Positions 1 to 30,900 of a DNA stretch of 64,000 bases are shown here, one piece after another; within the stretch, counting starts at the first letter, position 1, and every line of letters starts with the position of its first letter. Source of the DNA: Serinus canaria (Eukaryota; Chordata; Aves; Passeriformes; Fringillidae); contig NC_066322.1 in the NCBI RefSeq assembly GCF_022539315.1, positions 20,780,765 through 20,844,764 of the forward strand, in the 5' to 3' direction. Below the pieces are notes generated by a model, which worked only from the letters and a program-made list of their open reading frames with translations, was not told the DNA's origin and searched no databases. The position numbers were made by a program, and so were the translations under genes.

Positions 1-199
1 ACTACACGAAACACAATTCAATCGGTTTGTATTGTTTCAACTCTACAGAAAAAATCCTAAAAAATAAAGTAAACTATCTCACTTGTTACTAAAATTTCAG
101 GACCAGTGCTCATTAACAAGTAATAATTACATATACACTGTGTGTGCCTCAGTCAAAGCTGGATAATACAGATAGGAACTATTAAATACTAAAATAAGA

Positions 200-830
200 A
201 GTATTACATTGCTAAATGTAATGCTCCTTATTTAACAGTAATTTTGCTTATTACTAAAGATAATTCTTCTACCTCTGAATAAAAAAAATCTCCAAATACA
301 ATATAATAAAGTGCCCAGCCAACAACTGAAGTATCATGCAGCCATTCACTCACTCCAATATCCCTCCTGGTGGGGAGGAGAATGAGAAAAAAGGTAATCC
401 TCATGAGCTGAGACAAGAACAGCAAACAAAATAAAATGTGATGGTAATAATACCACTAGTCATGAAAAGAGAGAAAGAAGGAAATAAAACCCAGGTGAAC
501 AACTGGTGTACAATGCAACCGCTCCCCAAGCTGACCAAGCCCGTCCTCCAGCAGTGCTCAGCCCCTCCCAGGCAGCTCCCCCAGTTCATGCTGAGACAGC
601 AGCCATGGTTTGCAGTGCCTCTGTGGCCAGCTCAGCTCCCTCACAGCTCCTCCTGCACCTTCTCGCTGGCACGAGGCACAGAGAAGTCCTTGACTTAGAG
701 AGAGCACCACTGAGCAAGCACTGAAACACCAGAGTGTTATCAACAGTGTGCTTACACTGCATCCAAAACAGCACTGCACCAGCTACCAGTGAGAAAACTC
801 ACTCTATTCCAGCTGAAATCATTGCATAAA
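200..830 (+). mobile_element. Degraded avian LTR/ERV-like remnant
   Basis: The block reads like a dispersed avian retroviral LTR or flanking sequence: an A-rich stretch with AATAAAATG, a GC-richer middle with repeated CAGCTCCC-type words, then the words TCCTTGACTTAG, GTGTTATCAACA, ATCCAAAACA and CACCAGCTAC. These resemble, from memory, the long-terminal-repeat families common in songbird genomes. No long retroviral reading frame is present. Boundaries are approximate and no target-site duplication was identified. The subfamily cannot be assigned without a repeat library. Confidence 0.5.
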
Positions 831-889
831 GAAAGTAATAAGGTGATTCTTATATGGAAACTCTAATAAGCTACAATTCCTTGATGGTT

Positions 890-1690
890 AGAATCACAGA
901 ATGGTTCGGGTTGGAAGGGACTTTAAAGATAATCTTAACCCAATCATAACCCAATCCAGCCTGGCCTTGAATACTCCCAGGGATGGGGCACCCACAACTT
1001 CTCTGGACAACTTCTTCCAGTGCCTCACAACCCTCAGAGCAAAGAATTTCTTCCCAGTATCTAATCTAAAGCTCCTCTCTTTCAGTTTAAAGCCATTCCC
1101 CCTTGTCCTAGCACTGCACACCCCTGCAAAAGGTCTCTCTTATAGGTCCCCCCCTTAGGTACTCAAAGGGTCTTTAAGGTCTCTCCAGAGCCTTCTCTTC
1201 CCCAGGCTGAACAGCCTCAGCTCTCTCAGACTGTTTTTGTAGGAGATGCTCTAGCCCTCTGATCATCCCTGTGTTCTCCTCTGGACTTGCTTCAACAGGT
1301 CCACGTTCTTCTCTGCCCTGGGGACCCCAGAGCTGGACACAGCACTGCAAGCTGGGTCTCACCAGAGCAGAGGGGCAGAGTGCTCTCCCTGCCCTGCTGC
1401 CCACACTGCTTTGGATGCAGCCCAGGGTGCAGCTGGCTTTCTGGGCTGAAAGCTCACAATGCCAGGTTCTCCAGCATTCCCAAGTTTTTCTCCAGAGGGA
1501 CAGTCCCAGTCTATTCTCCACCCAAGCCTACTCTTCTTTTTGGCATTGCCCCATCACATGTACAGGACCTTGCACTTGGTCTCACTGAACTTCATCAGTT
1601 TTGCATGGACCAGCTCTCAAGCCTGTCAGGGTCCCTCCAGACAGCATCCCTTCCTTAGGGGTTAATTCTATCTGGGCTTTAGCCTTCCTA
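890..1690 (-). repeat. CR1 LINE fragment (antisense to + strand)
   Basis: The + strand carries the reverse complement of a chicken-repeat-1 3' region. It begins with the CACAGAATGGTTCGGGTTGG type end and continues through the GGATGGGGCACCCACAACTT, AAGAATTTCTTCCCAGTATC and GCCTTCTCTTCCCCAGGCTG blocks into the degenerate end of the reverse-transcriptase region. The element's sense strand is therefore minus, with its 3' end near 890. It is 5'-truncated, as is usual for CR1, and all frames are broken. It lies inside a CLCC1 intron. Confidence 0.9.
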
Positions 1691-2145
1691 ACCCGATGCC
1701 TGCCCCTGCTTAGACAATCTCTCTGTACTCCTCCCAGGTTACCTGTCCTCACTTCCACTCTCTGCAGGTTAACATGGTAGACCTACAATACAGGCCTTGT
1801 AAGCCTACAACAAACAACCCAAACCTGACTCCTTCCAGCTTCCAACTGTTAATGTGACCAGAACAAGGTGTTCCTATAGCTGCATTCCAGCAGGAGATGT
1901 TAGGACACACTGAATTCACAAACCCTTCCTTTGGATACTTTACAGATCATACAACAACTCTGTCTCCTCAGCAGTACAGGATGCACATACTTCTATCATC
2001 TTTTCCTTTGCCATTCAGTTCCCTTCATTTCATTTAAAGTACACCAGCATAATTACTCAATGCTTGGTAACTGTGAAAACTACATAAAGCAGTAATATGA
2101 ATTTATTTTAATTAAGTATTTTTAAATGACTGTTCAAATACTTAC

Positions 2146-2253
2146 AAGGCCAAGTTTTCCAGCTTCATTTAAAATCTTATTCAAGAATCGCTTAAAAATA
2201 TAAAAGCTACGGCTCTCCTGTGATTTGGCATTCCTCTTCTCACACTCTGCAAT
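2146..2253 (-). CDS. CLCC1: CLCC1 coding exon 3
   Basis: This 108-bp exon encodes residues 76-111, beginning IAECEKRN and ending NEAGKLGL. The acceptor is AATTGCAG before ATT and the donor is GTAAGT after CTT. Both junctions are phase 0. It is a luminal segment ahead of the first membrane span of the family. Confidence 0.9.
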
Positions 2254-5036
2254 CTGCAATTGTGAAAAAGACACTTTTACTCACTTTGCTCAATCCAGCT
2301 TCTTCATAGGAGAGAAAAAACGCCAAATACACCAACACATTTAACTCAGAATGAACAGGGTCACATTTCTTTAGTTTAGCAATGATTCCATGGTTAGTAT
2401 GCCAGATAAAAAGCACATGCAGTTACTGAACATACTACTTTCCATGGGACTGGCCAGTACTGGAGATTTCACATCTGCTAGTAATATTCAAATCCTGACT
2501 TCAGCAAGGCTAGAAACAAATGTAAACATCTGGATCTCCTTTTAAGTTTTAAGTTTGCATCAGGAAAAAAAAGAGGGAACTGCCAAAAAAATCGAAGTAA
2601 CTAAAACAACATTAAAATGACACAGACCCCATTGGGGATCCAAATGGCTGAGGGCAGTAAGGGCCCCAGTAGCCACACAAGCATCCCCACATCCTGAGAG
2701 GGGGTCTGACCAGGGCCATGTGAGAGCTGCAGCTCTGCACATGGCCCTGGTCTCTGTGCCCACAACCCATCCCTTAAAATCTAACAGGACTGACCAGATT
2801 GAGAACAGCATGGGGGGTAAACACACCTCTAAACTGTTAACACTGGACAGAAGCACCTAGCTCCTATCGATTTTGTTACACTATAAAGCATGTCAGAAAA
2901 CAGACCTTTGTAGGCAGAACAACTTGAAAATGAATTCAAACCACTTCCAGTCTCTCCTCTGCCCAGAGGGTCCCCTTCCATAAAGAACGAATTATGCCAG
3001 CAATGCATCTCTTTGATACTATCCAGAAGAGCATCATCAGAAAGCATAAACTATAAAAAAAGGTAAAATATTGTGAAGAACAAACCTTGTGTTGCAAGGA
3101 ATCTACTACCCTGGAACAACGTGAGATTTCAGTACTGACTGTATCCACAGCCTCTTCCTCAGAGTCATGATAGTTTGGCTAAAATTACAGAAGAAAACCA
3201 TATTTTCAGAATCCAAGAATTTGACCAACATGCCCATTGTTACACTTCTACAGTCACACCACTTTAAGAAGGAGCAAAGGAGCTAAAAACTGAGTACAGA
3301 TCTTTGCTGCTAGTACTCTCCCAATGACACTGCAGTTACCTCTCTGCTGTTATTTTAGGCTCCAGATGGACAATTGCTTTGAGTTTATCCAAATGCACGC
3401 TGCCTTCAAAAGGTGAGCGTGCATTTGGACGCTCTTGCCTGTCCTCCCCCACTTGCCCTTTCCCCTCCTTCGAGTGCTGGTGATCCACAGGGTGCATCAG
3501 ATTAGATAATGCAAAACTGACTAAGCAGGCAAAGGGGCAGTTTTCAGCCAGGTGAATTGCCAGTCCAGCTGGCCACGCCGCCAGCCAGACTGCAAGCAAA
3601 CACAAACTGCATTCTGGGCTGCCTGCCTTTATCTACTCACAGCACTCTATGCTCTCCGTTCATCACTCAGACACAGAGCAGTGCTGCCTACAACCACATG
3701 TGCACACTGAGGGAAGCCTCCAAGAGGAAGCACAACAGCACCTGAATCAGTGAACTCATGCTGAAACAAAGTTTGGTTTTGAGGGCTTGAGCAGCCCGCA
3801 CAGCCTGCCCACCTAAAAACTCTCTGCACAGCAGAACAGAAATCCTGAGAAGATGGACTAACACAAAGTTGTATTTTTTTTTTTAGTTTAAGATGTAATT
3901 GTCTTTTTGTGAGAGACAACAATAAAGCTACTACTTTTTTATATAAAGCTGAAGCAGTTGGGCTCCAAAGCTTGCTGCTGGATCTTAAGGATGCTAATGA
4001 CTATCAGGTGGACCTGGAGAAGTTGGAGGTTGATGAGGAAAGCTGTGGAGAGCAATAATGCACTCTGCACCTTTTAAGCTTCGGAAAATTATGCTCTGTA
4101 GTGTTTAAACAGTATTCCTCAAGACTGTAACACCAAACTTGAAAGCTGAATAATGGCAAAAAGCAAGGGTGCCCTTACAACCACCTCCAGTTTAGAGTGC
4201 CATGTGGGCAGACGCGCACAAGATAACCAACGTGCACCTCGTGGTATTTAGAGTCTGCTCCTCATAGAAGACAGAGAAAATTCATTTTGTTAGGGCTGAT
4301 TTTTTCCTAGTTCATCTTCTCTTCAGCGTTAATAATTCATTAAAAGTACAGCACTCAATCCTTAATCTGACCTTCTGAAAACTGAGGCCCAGCATTACAA
4401 AACACCATTAAAATTCACAACAGTCCCACACAAGAAATGGGAAATTGGTTCCTATTGCTGAGAAACTGGTTGTCTAAAATAAAATACAATAATTAACTTT
4501 AACTCCCCCAACTTTTATCAGTTAGGAACCTGATTTTCAAGATATTTAACACTATACTTGAGAAATTAGCAAGAGCTGCTTAACCCAGTGCTTCTCAGAG
4601 CAGTAACCTGTGGTGCCACAACCTGCATAAAACAAGCACCACCTGTGAAAATACAAAAAGCCTGCTTGATATGACTTGATCTGAGAGCAACAGAAGCTCA
4701 CCAGGGAAAGCCCCTGAGCTAATTAAACTATTTTTTCCCTTGCAGTTTTAACCATGGACAAAGACTTTTCTGTGGATGGATTCAGATACAATATAAGCCC
4801 TTCAAAACACCATACTGCTCTCATTATTTTCTGTCACAGTTTAAAAGCAATCTTCCAACAGCATTTAGCTTTCTGGGAGAGACACACACCCTTTCTTTCT
4901 CTACCTTATAAGGTCTTCTCATTGTTCCTGATGCTGCATCATAATTGAGCATATCCGTGGGGTCAATCCATTCATCTTCTTGAACTTTACAGCTCCCTAT
5001 CAGCATCACTGCACACAACACCAAAGGAAACAGCAT
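2146..5036 (-). CDS. CLCC1: CLCC1, chloride channel CLIC-like 1 (5' part of the gene)
   Basis: CLCC1 is an endoplasmic-reticulum membrane protein that acts as, or in, an anion channel. Three coding exons are visible on the minus strand: 4905-5036, 3086-3178 and 2146-2253. They join in phase 0 into the first 111 residues. The start is the ATG at 5036, which opens a hydrophobic signal peptide ([16 protein letters not shown]). The family-typical motif [19 protein letters not shown] follows at residues 21-39, then an acidic, variable segment, then CEKRN and a basic segment ending [14 protein letters not shown] at 98-111. The transmembrane segments and C-terminal tail are encoded left of the window. 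The upstream neighbour WDR47 lies on the same strand, as I recall for human. Identification rests on remembered family sequence; I consider it firm. Confidence 0.93.
3086..3178 (-). CDS. CLCC1: CLCC1 coding exon 2
   Basis: This 93-bp exon encodes residues 45-75, an acidic, poorly conserved luminal stretch that starts [13 protein letters not shown] and ends VVDSLQHK. The acceptor is TTTTAG and the donor AAG|GTTTGT. Both junctions are phase 0. The link to CLCC1 comes from position, phase and the match of the flanking exons more than from its own sequence. Confidence 0.85.
4905..5036 (-). CDS. CLCC1: CLCC1 coding exon 1 (start codon, signal peptide)
   Basis: This exon holds 132 coding bases for residues 1-44. 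The ATG at 5034-5036 starts a 16-residue hydrophobic leader, followed by the diagnostic [17 protein letters not shown] segment. The donor is AAG|GTAGAG. The exon continues 5' as about 9 untranslated bases to an acceptor ATATTCAG. The apparent frame continues past the donor to 4824, but those codons are intronic. Confidence 0.93.
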
Positions 5037-5045
5037 CCTGTATCA

Positions 5046-6432
5046 CTGAATATAAGAAGAAATATAACAAGGTTTTTAGGTCAGGGTGTAACATGCTGTA
5101 TCAAAAAAATGAAACAATCTTACATGAAAAAAAACTAAAAGTGGAGCTTTTTAAAAACTCAGTTTTCCATTCAGCAGGTTTAAACTCACTTCCATATTTT
5201 TCCCAAGGAAAATGCTGACAATAATATGCACAATTAAACTGTATTATATGACTGGATCAATACCCCTGACTTTGTTATCAGCAGGTGTAGCACAGAGTTC
5301 AGTGTTGCTAAATATGATAAAAGAGTGAAGAACTCCAGCACGCTTCACCACAAGGGCATCATGTTAACAGTAAAGCAAATTTTGCTGTGACATTAAGAGG
5401 AAGATTTGGCAGAAAAACTGCCCTTGCATTTCAGCTGTTCCTCGGATACCAGAGGGGCTGAGAGAGGCTGTGCTTTGATGCTGAGAGATAGCCAATTCAG
5501 CACTAAAAAGGGAAGCACAGAACCAGTGCAGCACTGGGGGTCCAGTCACAATCAGTAAGAACCACCACAATCACAGATTGACAAACAGTGTGACAGACAC
5601 ACTGTGAGTCTGGTTATGTCCAACAAACTCTCCTGGCCAGACCACAGCCTGGAAACTTTCAACAATCCTCAGGTGCAAAACACTGTAATTTGCTGAGCAA
5701 CAGAAACGCTGGACTGTCAGTGATAAACACATTGTCTGCAGGAGCACATGAACACAAAAAATATGAGCAATAAACCGACAAAAAAATACGTTATAGTGGG
5801 AGACGACTAAAAGGACAATGGCGAACAGTAGTAGCTGGCTCTCTGAATTCCCTGAGGGAGCACTCGGTGTTCGAGCCTTACCCAACAGGCATTCCTATGG
5901 GGGAGGAAAGAGGCACAGCCCACCGACAGAGCTAGGATACAAAGGTGGAGTCTCCTCCGACCTCCGCCCCTCTAAACCTATATTTATATTGTTTTTGTGA
6001 GGGAGGGCAAAAGGTAGAGTTTCAGTTGATGACACTTCATATTTAGGCCCAGTTTGAGTGACTTTAGTCATACATGTAAAGCACATACACGTTTTACTTC
6101 AGTAGCGCACGCTGGAGTGTGCAAAGTTAAAGGGTTTTCGAATTAATGGAACACGTTCAGGTTTTGGTCGCCTTTTGGGTCACTCCTTTGGCTTAGCTCC
6201 CCTTGGCCGCATTGTTTTAAAAGGAGCACGGCCACACCACCTCCTACCGCTCCACTACTCTTTGTCCCCTCTCAGGGAGCGATACCCCGCGCTCCCTCAG
6301 AGATCCTGCTCCTCAGGGTGCAGGCAGGCTGCCCCAGAGAACTACTGCCAACGCTAACATTCCTCCTTGATGAACTTTGGTTTTCAGTATCCCCTCACGA
6401 AGGGGGCAGCATGCCCGTCACGCAGAACTCAC
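5046..6432 (-). other. CLCC1: CLCC1 5'UTR intron
   Basis: This is the intron between the promoter island and the first coding exon. It is AT-rich, with a moderately GC-richer piece at about 5400-5560 that I do not recognise. No coding potential was found on either strand beyond short chance frames. Confidence 0.55.
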
Positions 6433-6970
6433 CTTGGCCAGCCATGCAGGGACATCCCTGCCCTGCCTGGCGCCGCGGCCTGCTCTCCTCGGTGCGGCTC
6501 CGCAGGCCCCGGGCCCCGCTCCAGCCCGGCACTGCCGCCCGAGCCATACAGAAGCGGCTCCGCAAGCCTCTCCCCCGCCCTCTCCTCCTTCACGTCGCAC
6601 CCGACACCGCTCTCCGCCGACACACGCAGCCCGCAACCCCTCCCCGCTCCTCCTCGCCGCGACACCGCGCAGGCCCCGGCCAGCAGCGCCCGCCCGCCCG
6701 CCCGCAGCCCCGCTCGTCGCCCGCGGTACCTGAGGGGCAGCGGGGTTCCCGGCGCTCACCCGGCGTGTTTACCCGCTGCGGGGCCGCCCCGACAGCTGCT
6801 CCTCCCGGGGCCTCCGCTGCCCAGCCGGGGGGCGGCTCCGCCCAGGAAGCGCGGCGGAGCAGCGGCCGCGGCGGCGCCGCCCGGCCCCGAGGCGCCGTTC
6901 GGGCTGCGGGCCCCGCCCCGAGAGAGCAGCGGGCCCGCCCCGAGGCCCGGCGGCCAAGAGGGGAACCTGC
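6420..6970 (-). promoter_or_regulatory. CLCC1: CpG island: CLCC1 promoter and first exon region
   Basis: A block of very high GC and CpG content stands out from AT-rich flanks. It lies upstream of the first CLCC1 coding exon and just downstream of the WDR47 3' end. On the minus strand it contains a strong splice donor, AAG|GTGAGT (donor at 6432), and a second, CAG|GTACCG (near 6731); either could end a noncoding first exon. The exact transcription start cannot be read from the sequence. Overlapping open frames on both strands here reflect the lack of AT-rich stop codons, not genes. Confidence 0.75.
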
Positions 6971-7019
6971 GCTAAATGCAAGCTCAAGCACAGCAGGCGG
7001 GGTCTAAAATGATGGATGT

Positions 7020-7438
7020 ACAAGCAGACCCGCCCTGTAAAGGCACAACTGGGAATGAAATTAATGTCAGGAAATCACTATTGCTATAGATCTGCTAATT
7101 TAAATAGATTGACAGCTTTGACCACAGAGAGACAACTAAAGAAACGCTATTTTCCTCCAAAGTAGCTTTGTCTATGCATCATTGTATCATACATACATAG
7201 TGTTGTATATATATCTAATAAAGAAAAAAATAGACAAGATTTTCAGCTCTACACCACTGTATTATTACTAACAGCACTGCAAGTTCCAATACTTGGAAGC
7301 AGTATCAAAGCTCCTAATTATTTTATAATTCCTGGCATACTTACATCATAGGCCAAGCTGTTGTATCATAGTCTGTTTGAGGAATTCCAAACCAAGAATT
7401 AAAAATAACAGATGAAAGGGGTGCAGGTGTTGGAGGTC
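7020..7438. other. Short intergenic spacer between WDR47 3' end and CLCC1 promoter
   Basis: This is about 0.4 kb of AT-rich DNA between the CLCC1 CpG island and the proposed WDR47 poly(A) signal. Minus-strand sequence just past that signal is T-rich, as expected downstream of a cleavage site. No gene or repeat was recognised. Confidence 0.5.
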
Positions 7439-7444
7439 TTTATT
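7439..7444 (-). terminator. WDR47: WDR47 poly(A) signal AATAAA (candidate)
   Basis: The + strand reads TTTATT here, giving AATAAA on the minus strand in the context CTCAATAAAGACC. It lies about 1.2 kb past the WDR47 stop codon, and T-rich sequence follows at about 7380-7415. This is the last good signal before the CLCC1 promoter. Assignment is by position and motif only. Confidence 0.55.
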
Positions 7445-8667
7445 GAGATTATAGCACAGATACACTTCTATAGTTACCTTTCCACTTTTATATGATAGTT
7501 AAAAATGCTTGCTACAGTGCACATATAATTTAGTAACCGAGAGAATTCAAAATGTAACTGCAGTTCAAATAAATAAATAACCTAAAGTTTAAGGTTTATA
7601 TTTCAAAAAGTAAAAGGAACTGTACAATATGAAAATATAACAATACATAAACATTAGAATCTAAAGTTCTGTAGAAATAAAACTGCAATTTCCCATACAT
7701 AAACAGTGCAAGAAATAAAATTCAGATAAGCTTCTGAACTGGGAATTTAAACAATTCTTAAATTATCATGCAGACATAGCATTTTAAGCCATGCTGGTTT
7801 GTATTACAGCATTAATGGTATCCCTTTTACTTGAAAAATTGATAGCCATTAAGCTCACTTCTGCCAATCCACTCTTTTCTACAGTACATTATACACAGAG
7901 GTATTCTGTTGCATTCAAAAAGTAAAATATTACATGTTTCTACTGAAAAAAGTCAATATTTTACTTTTCCCCCTCCAACATGTTAGCTGGTTCAAAAAAA
8001 TGTCATGTAGTAAAAACAGCAACATTTTTCCCAGGTTAGATGAAAAGAAAGAAAAAACCCCACTATATAATGGACCATAATCAAGAAGTGGTTATTACCT
8101 AGACAACCTTTAAAGTTCAGATTTTTTTATTTTTTTACTAAAAATGTTGAATCTATGGAGATGATACCAAGTTTGAGCTCTTGTTTAAAAGTGATGAAGA
8201 CAATAAACCTGAAAAAACAGTGGAAGTAGTTTCTTTTACTTGTGTGTGTAACTAGTTACATACAGACTTGATTAAAGTGTTCCTCAACTTAAGTTTCTAT
8301 ACAAAATTCTCATTGAGGCAAAGAACAAGGAATGCAATTAATACCAAACTGTAAACACATCATTCATGTTACTCTGAGTGCACATCAACAACAGAAGAGT
8401 TCTCCTCATAGACTTTGGCAACAAGACTACAATAGGTCACAGCAGCATGAGTTCAACATGGAAGACTGGAAGCACTGCAAAAGAATATACTAAAAACACC
8501 AAGACCTCCTAGAAACCAGAAAAATCAGTGACAGGTGCCCCTCCTCTTGGTAAGACACTCTCCTGCTCAACTGCTGCTCTCTCAAAGCCTCATTATTATT
8601 ACTTGTTGGGACAGTTCCATAGTCTCGGTCTCTGTGCTTTAGCTGCATAGTTGCCTTTGTTTGCACT
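7439..8667 (-). other. WDR47: WDR47 3' untranslated region
   Basis: Sequence after the TAG at 8668-8670 continues without any coding exon to the candidate poly(A) signal. It is AT-rich with several A/T runs. The length, about 1.2 kb, is ordinary for a vertebrate neuronal gene. Confidence 0.6.
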
Positions 8668-27949
<19,282 letters not shown>

Positions 27950-30900
27950 CTAAAAGGAAAAAAAGAACTTTAGCTGTGATCAATGTCATATTTTCTGCTT
28001 GGTTAGCAAATGTTAGCTACAACAAAAACAAAAAAGCAGATTTATAGGACAGAACATAGTGGCATTACAAAAATGAAACAAGATTAAGTAATTGATTTTG
28101 AGGTTGACTATGAAGCCATAATTAAGATCTACCAATGCAACTGCAACTTTTCCATTTCTGTCCTATGTATAAATAGGGGCCCAGATAAACAAATCTACCA
28201 AGAAATCAATCCTCTAGCAGTGGGAAAATATTGTGCTTACCAAGTCTGCAATATGTAAAATTTTCCTCTCTGAAATGCAAACAGTGAAGTTCAAAGAGCA
28301 TACGAGTCACTTACTATGTCATCATCTAGAGCTCTCACATATGAACTTAAATATTTCTAACACATATAAAAAGCACAGCACACTAAAAATGCCACCTCTC
28401 CTTCCCTTAACTTTGAAGTAGCATATGACAGCTAGGCCAGGGGTTTCTATTCTTCCTTCCTAAGGATGACTATTTCTGTCTATTCCCTTCCTGAAGGATC
28501 TAAAGCTGCCAGCCCAAGGTGGCCTAGGACAGGGCCTGCTGGCTGCCAGACTCTACACACCCTCTTGCCTCCAGCTGTGTGTTCCTGGCCCTTCCTCAGC
28601 CCTCCTCACTTCTGCCACTGCAGGGGCTTTTCCACCAGCTCGTGTAGTTGGCTCAGTGTTGTAATGAGCTGTCCAGCCAGCTAGAGAAAGTGGGCAGTTG
28701 TAGCTGGGGCCAGCAGGCTGCTTGTTTAAAGCCCCCACAGCTACAAGGTCCAAGCTCCTTTGCAACACAATTCCTCCAAGAATATAAGAACTGCAGCATG
28801 TACTGACTCTTAGGAAACCTAAATTAAATTCTTCTTTTGGCTAAGTCCTGCCTGATTCCAATAAGCATGACAGAGTAGAAGCTGTTGAACTTCATTTTTC
28901 AAATGGTACCAAGACTTTACAAGTAACTGCTAAACTGATCTGCTGAGAAAGAACTGGAGATGAGGGGAGAAACCCACTAACACAGCCAATCTGCACAGTA
29001 GTGCCTTACCAGGAGCCCTAAAAAACCCAAACCAAATCCCCCCCACGCCTAGCAGCACTCCTGTAACTACAAGAAGAGGATTTAACAGCAGGAAAATTTC
29101 AGTTTAATCCCGTGTAACTACAGCAAAAAGGGGTGGTGCCTCTTCTCACCTCTGCACTCACGCAGCCGGCTCCCAGCCCCACAGCTGGGCTGTGCTGAGC
29201 CAGGTGCAGCTCAGGCATTCACTCACTCATGCTGACACCTGGAACTAGCAGAGCTCTGCTCTCTGGCAGCAGCAAAGGCTTAACCTGACTTCAGTGCACT
29301 CTCATAATCAGTTTAAGACCAGAGAAGAAACCAGTACCAGGGAGGAACTCTCAGCAGGAGGCAACAGCCCTAGGAAGAAGGAGAGACATTGGAGCACAGT
29401 GAAAATGAATAAAGGTGGGGGAAGATGACCACACAGAGCAAGACAACCACAGCAACAGGCAATAGTTTCCAGTGTCTCTCCCTTGTAATTCAAAAGGGAA
29501 CATGAAAATTCCCTCATGAAATCATGCATTTATGCAGATCCAGCAACTGAAAGACAGCCAGCTGTGGGCAACCCATCTTCCAAGGTAACTTGAAAAATTA
29601 TACAGCCTTCGTGTATCTCATGCCTGGAAAACTGATGCTAACAAACTACCTACCTCCTATTAGGGAAAGATGCACAGAATCTGAGTAAGTCTGAATAAGC
29701 CAAATAACACAAACAGAGTATTAACAAGAAATTAGTTATTTACCAGAGAGGAAAGGAAGAGACAATTATTCCATGAAACTCCCCACTGATCACTGTAAAC
29801 CAAAGCTGGTGAACTTGAAGGGATACAAAACCTTATGCCTTAATAACATGGTTTATTGCACTACTGTCTAAACCCCCAAATTTTCCATCTTCCTCACAAC
29901 TGTATGTAAATTTTCTTCCACCTAAGTTTTTGCCAGAACATTTGACTAGCAAAGCATTTGATTATAGCAGCACAGTTTATTTTGGAACAACAGAGACCTA
30001 GTTGTGCCAGATGAAATGGCCTAACTTCTTAAAATGGCTGGGTCTAATTCTCATTTTAGTCACAGAAGACTCCAATCTCCACATATTTTTATGGGTTTCA
30101 TGAAAGACACACTCGGAGACCACAAGCACACTCTCAGCTAGTACAGGTAAAATAAAAAATTAAATTGCCTTGCAGAAAGCTTTGCTGAAAGAAAGAAAGA
30201 TACACACACCTACAAACCAAAATCCAGGACTTGTAGAAAGATGCATTTTCATTATGTTTTAGCCCTTTTTAAACTTCCCCTTTTGGCAACTGGATATAGA
30301 TTTTTTTGTCCCAGAGAAAAAATTCAACCTTACCCTTACACACTGAAGGGGAGAAAAAAATCAATACAAATTTAACCAGCAGTTTAGTATTAACATCTTA
30401 ACTCACAATCTCACCTAAAGCATTAACACTTCTTTTTTATTATGCTTCATGACACTGGTGGTTTTTATATAAACTAATTAACCTTTTTGTCAAAATACAA
30501 AGTAAGGCTTAGGCAAAGCTATACTGAGATTCCCCATCAGAAAAAAAAAATCAGACTAAGAATTCCTTTGAAGAAAGGAACACCAAGTCCAGTTTTCTTT
30601 TCAACAGGCTCTGCTGGACACAAGTGTAAACAGGAAGCCACCCTACACAGCTTCAAAGATTGTCTTAATTATTAATATATTATATTGATGATAAAATGAG
30701 CATATTATTCAGTACTTTGATTCAGTGTGCACCTACATTATGTAAAAGCCAGCATCTGTAAGCTGCCTTCCATTTTCCATTGTAGATTTTTAAAAATAAG
30801 AGGTTTGTCCTGAACATAAAACCTCTGACAATTTGAACACTGAACGTCACTTACTTCATTTTCATAAATCAGGGTAAAGAATGGTTGCACCCTCCATATT

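Larger units (their letters stand above)
1..2145 (-). other. CLCC1: CLCC1 intron (3' part runs off the window)
   Basis: This stretch lies downstream of the third CLCC1 coding exon (donor just left of 2146) and holds no further CLCC1 exon that I can recognise. I looked for the segment that follows the LGL motif in this family and did not find it, so the next exon should lie left of position 1. Content is an LTR-like block (about 200-830), a CR1 fragment (about 890-1690) and AT-rich unique DNA (1700-2140). Confidence 0.7.

Noticed and set aside
1174..1658. Overlapping 105-123 codon frames near 1.2-1.7 kb
   Set aside because: These are degenerate CR1 LINE sequence.
6318..7007. Open frames of 113-229 codons on both strands at the CLCC1 island
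   Set aside because: CpG islands lack stop codons. The products are Pro/Arg/Ala-rich with no domain, and the block is better explained as promoter plus noncoding exon.
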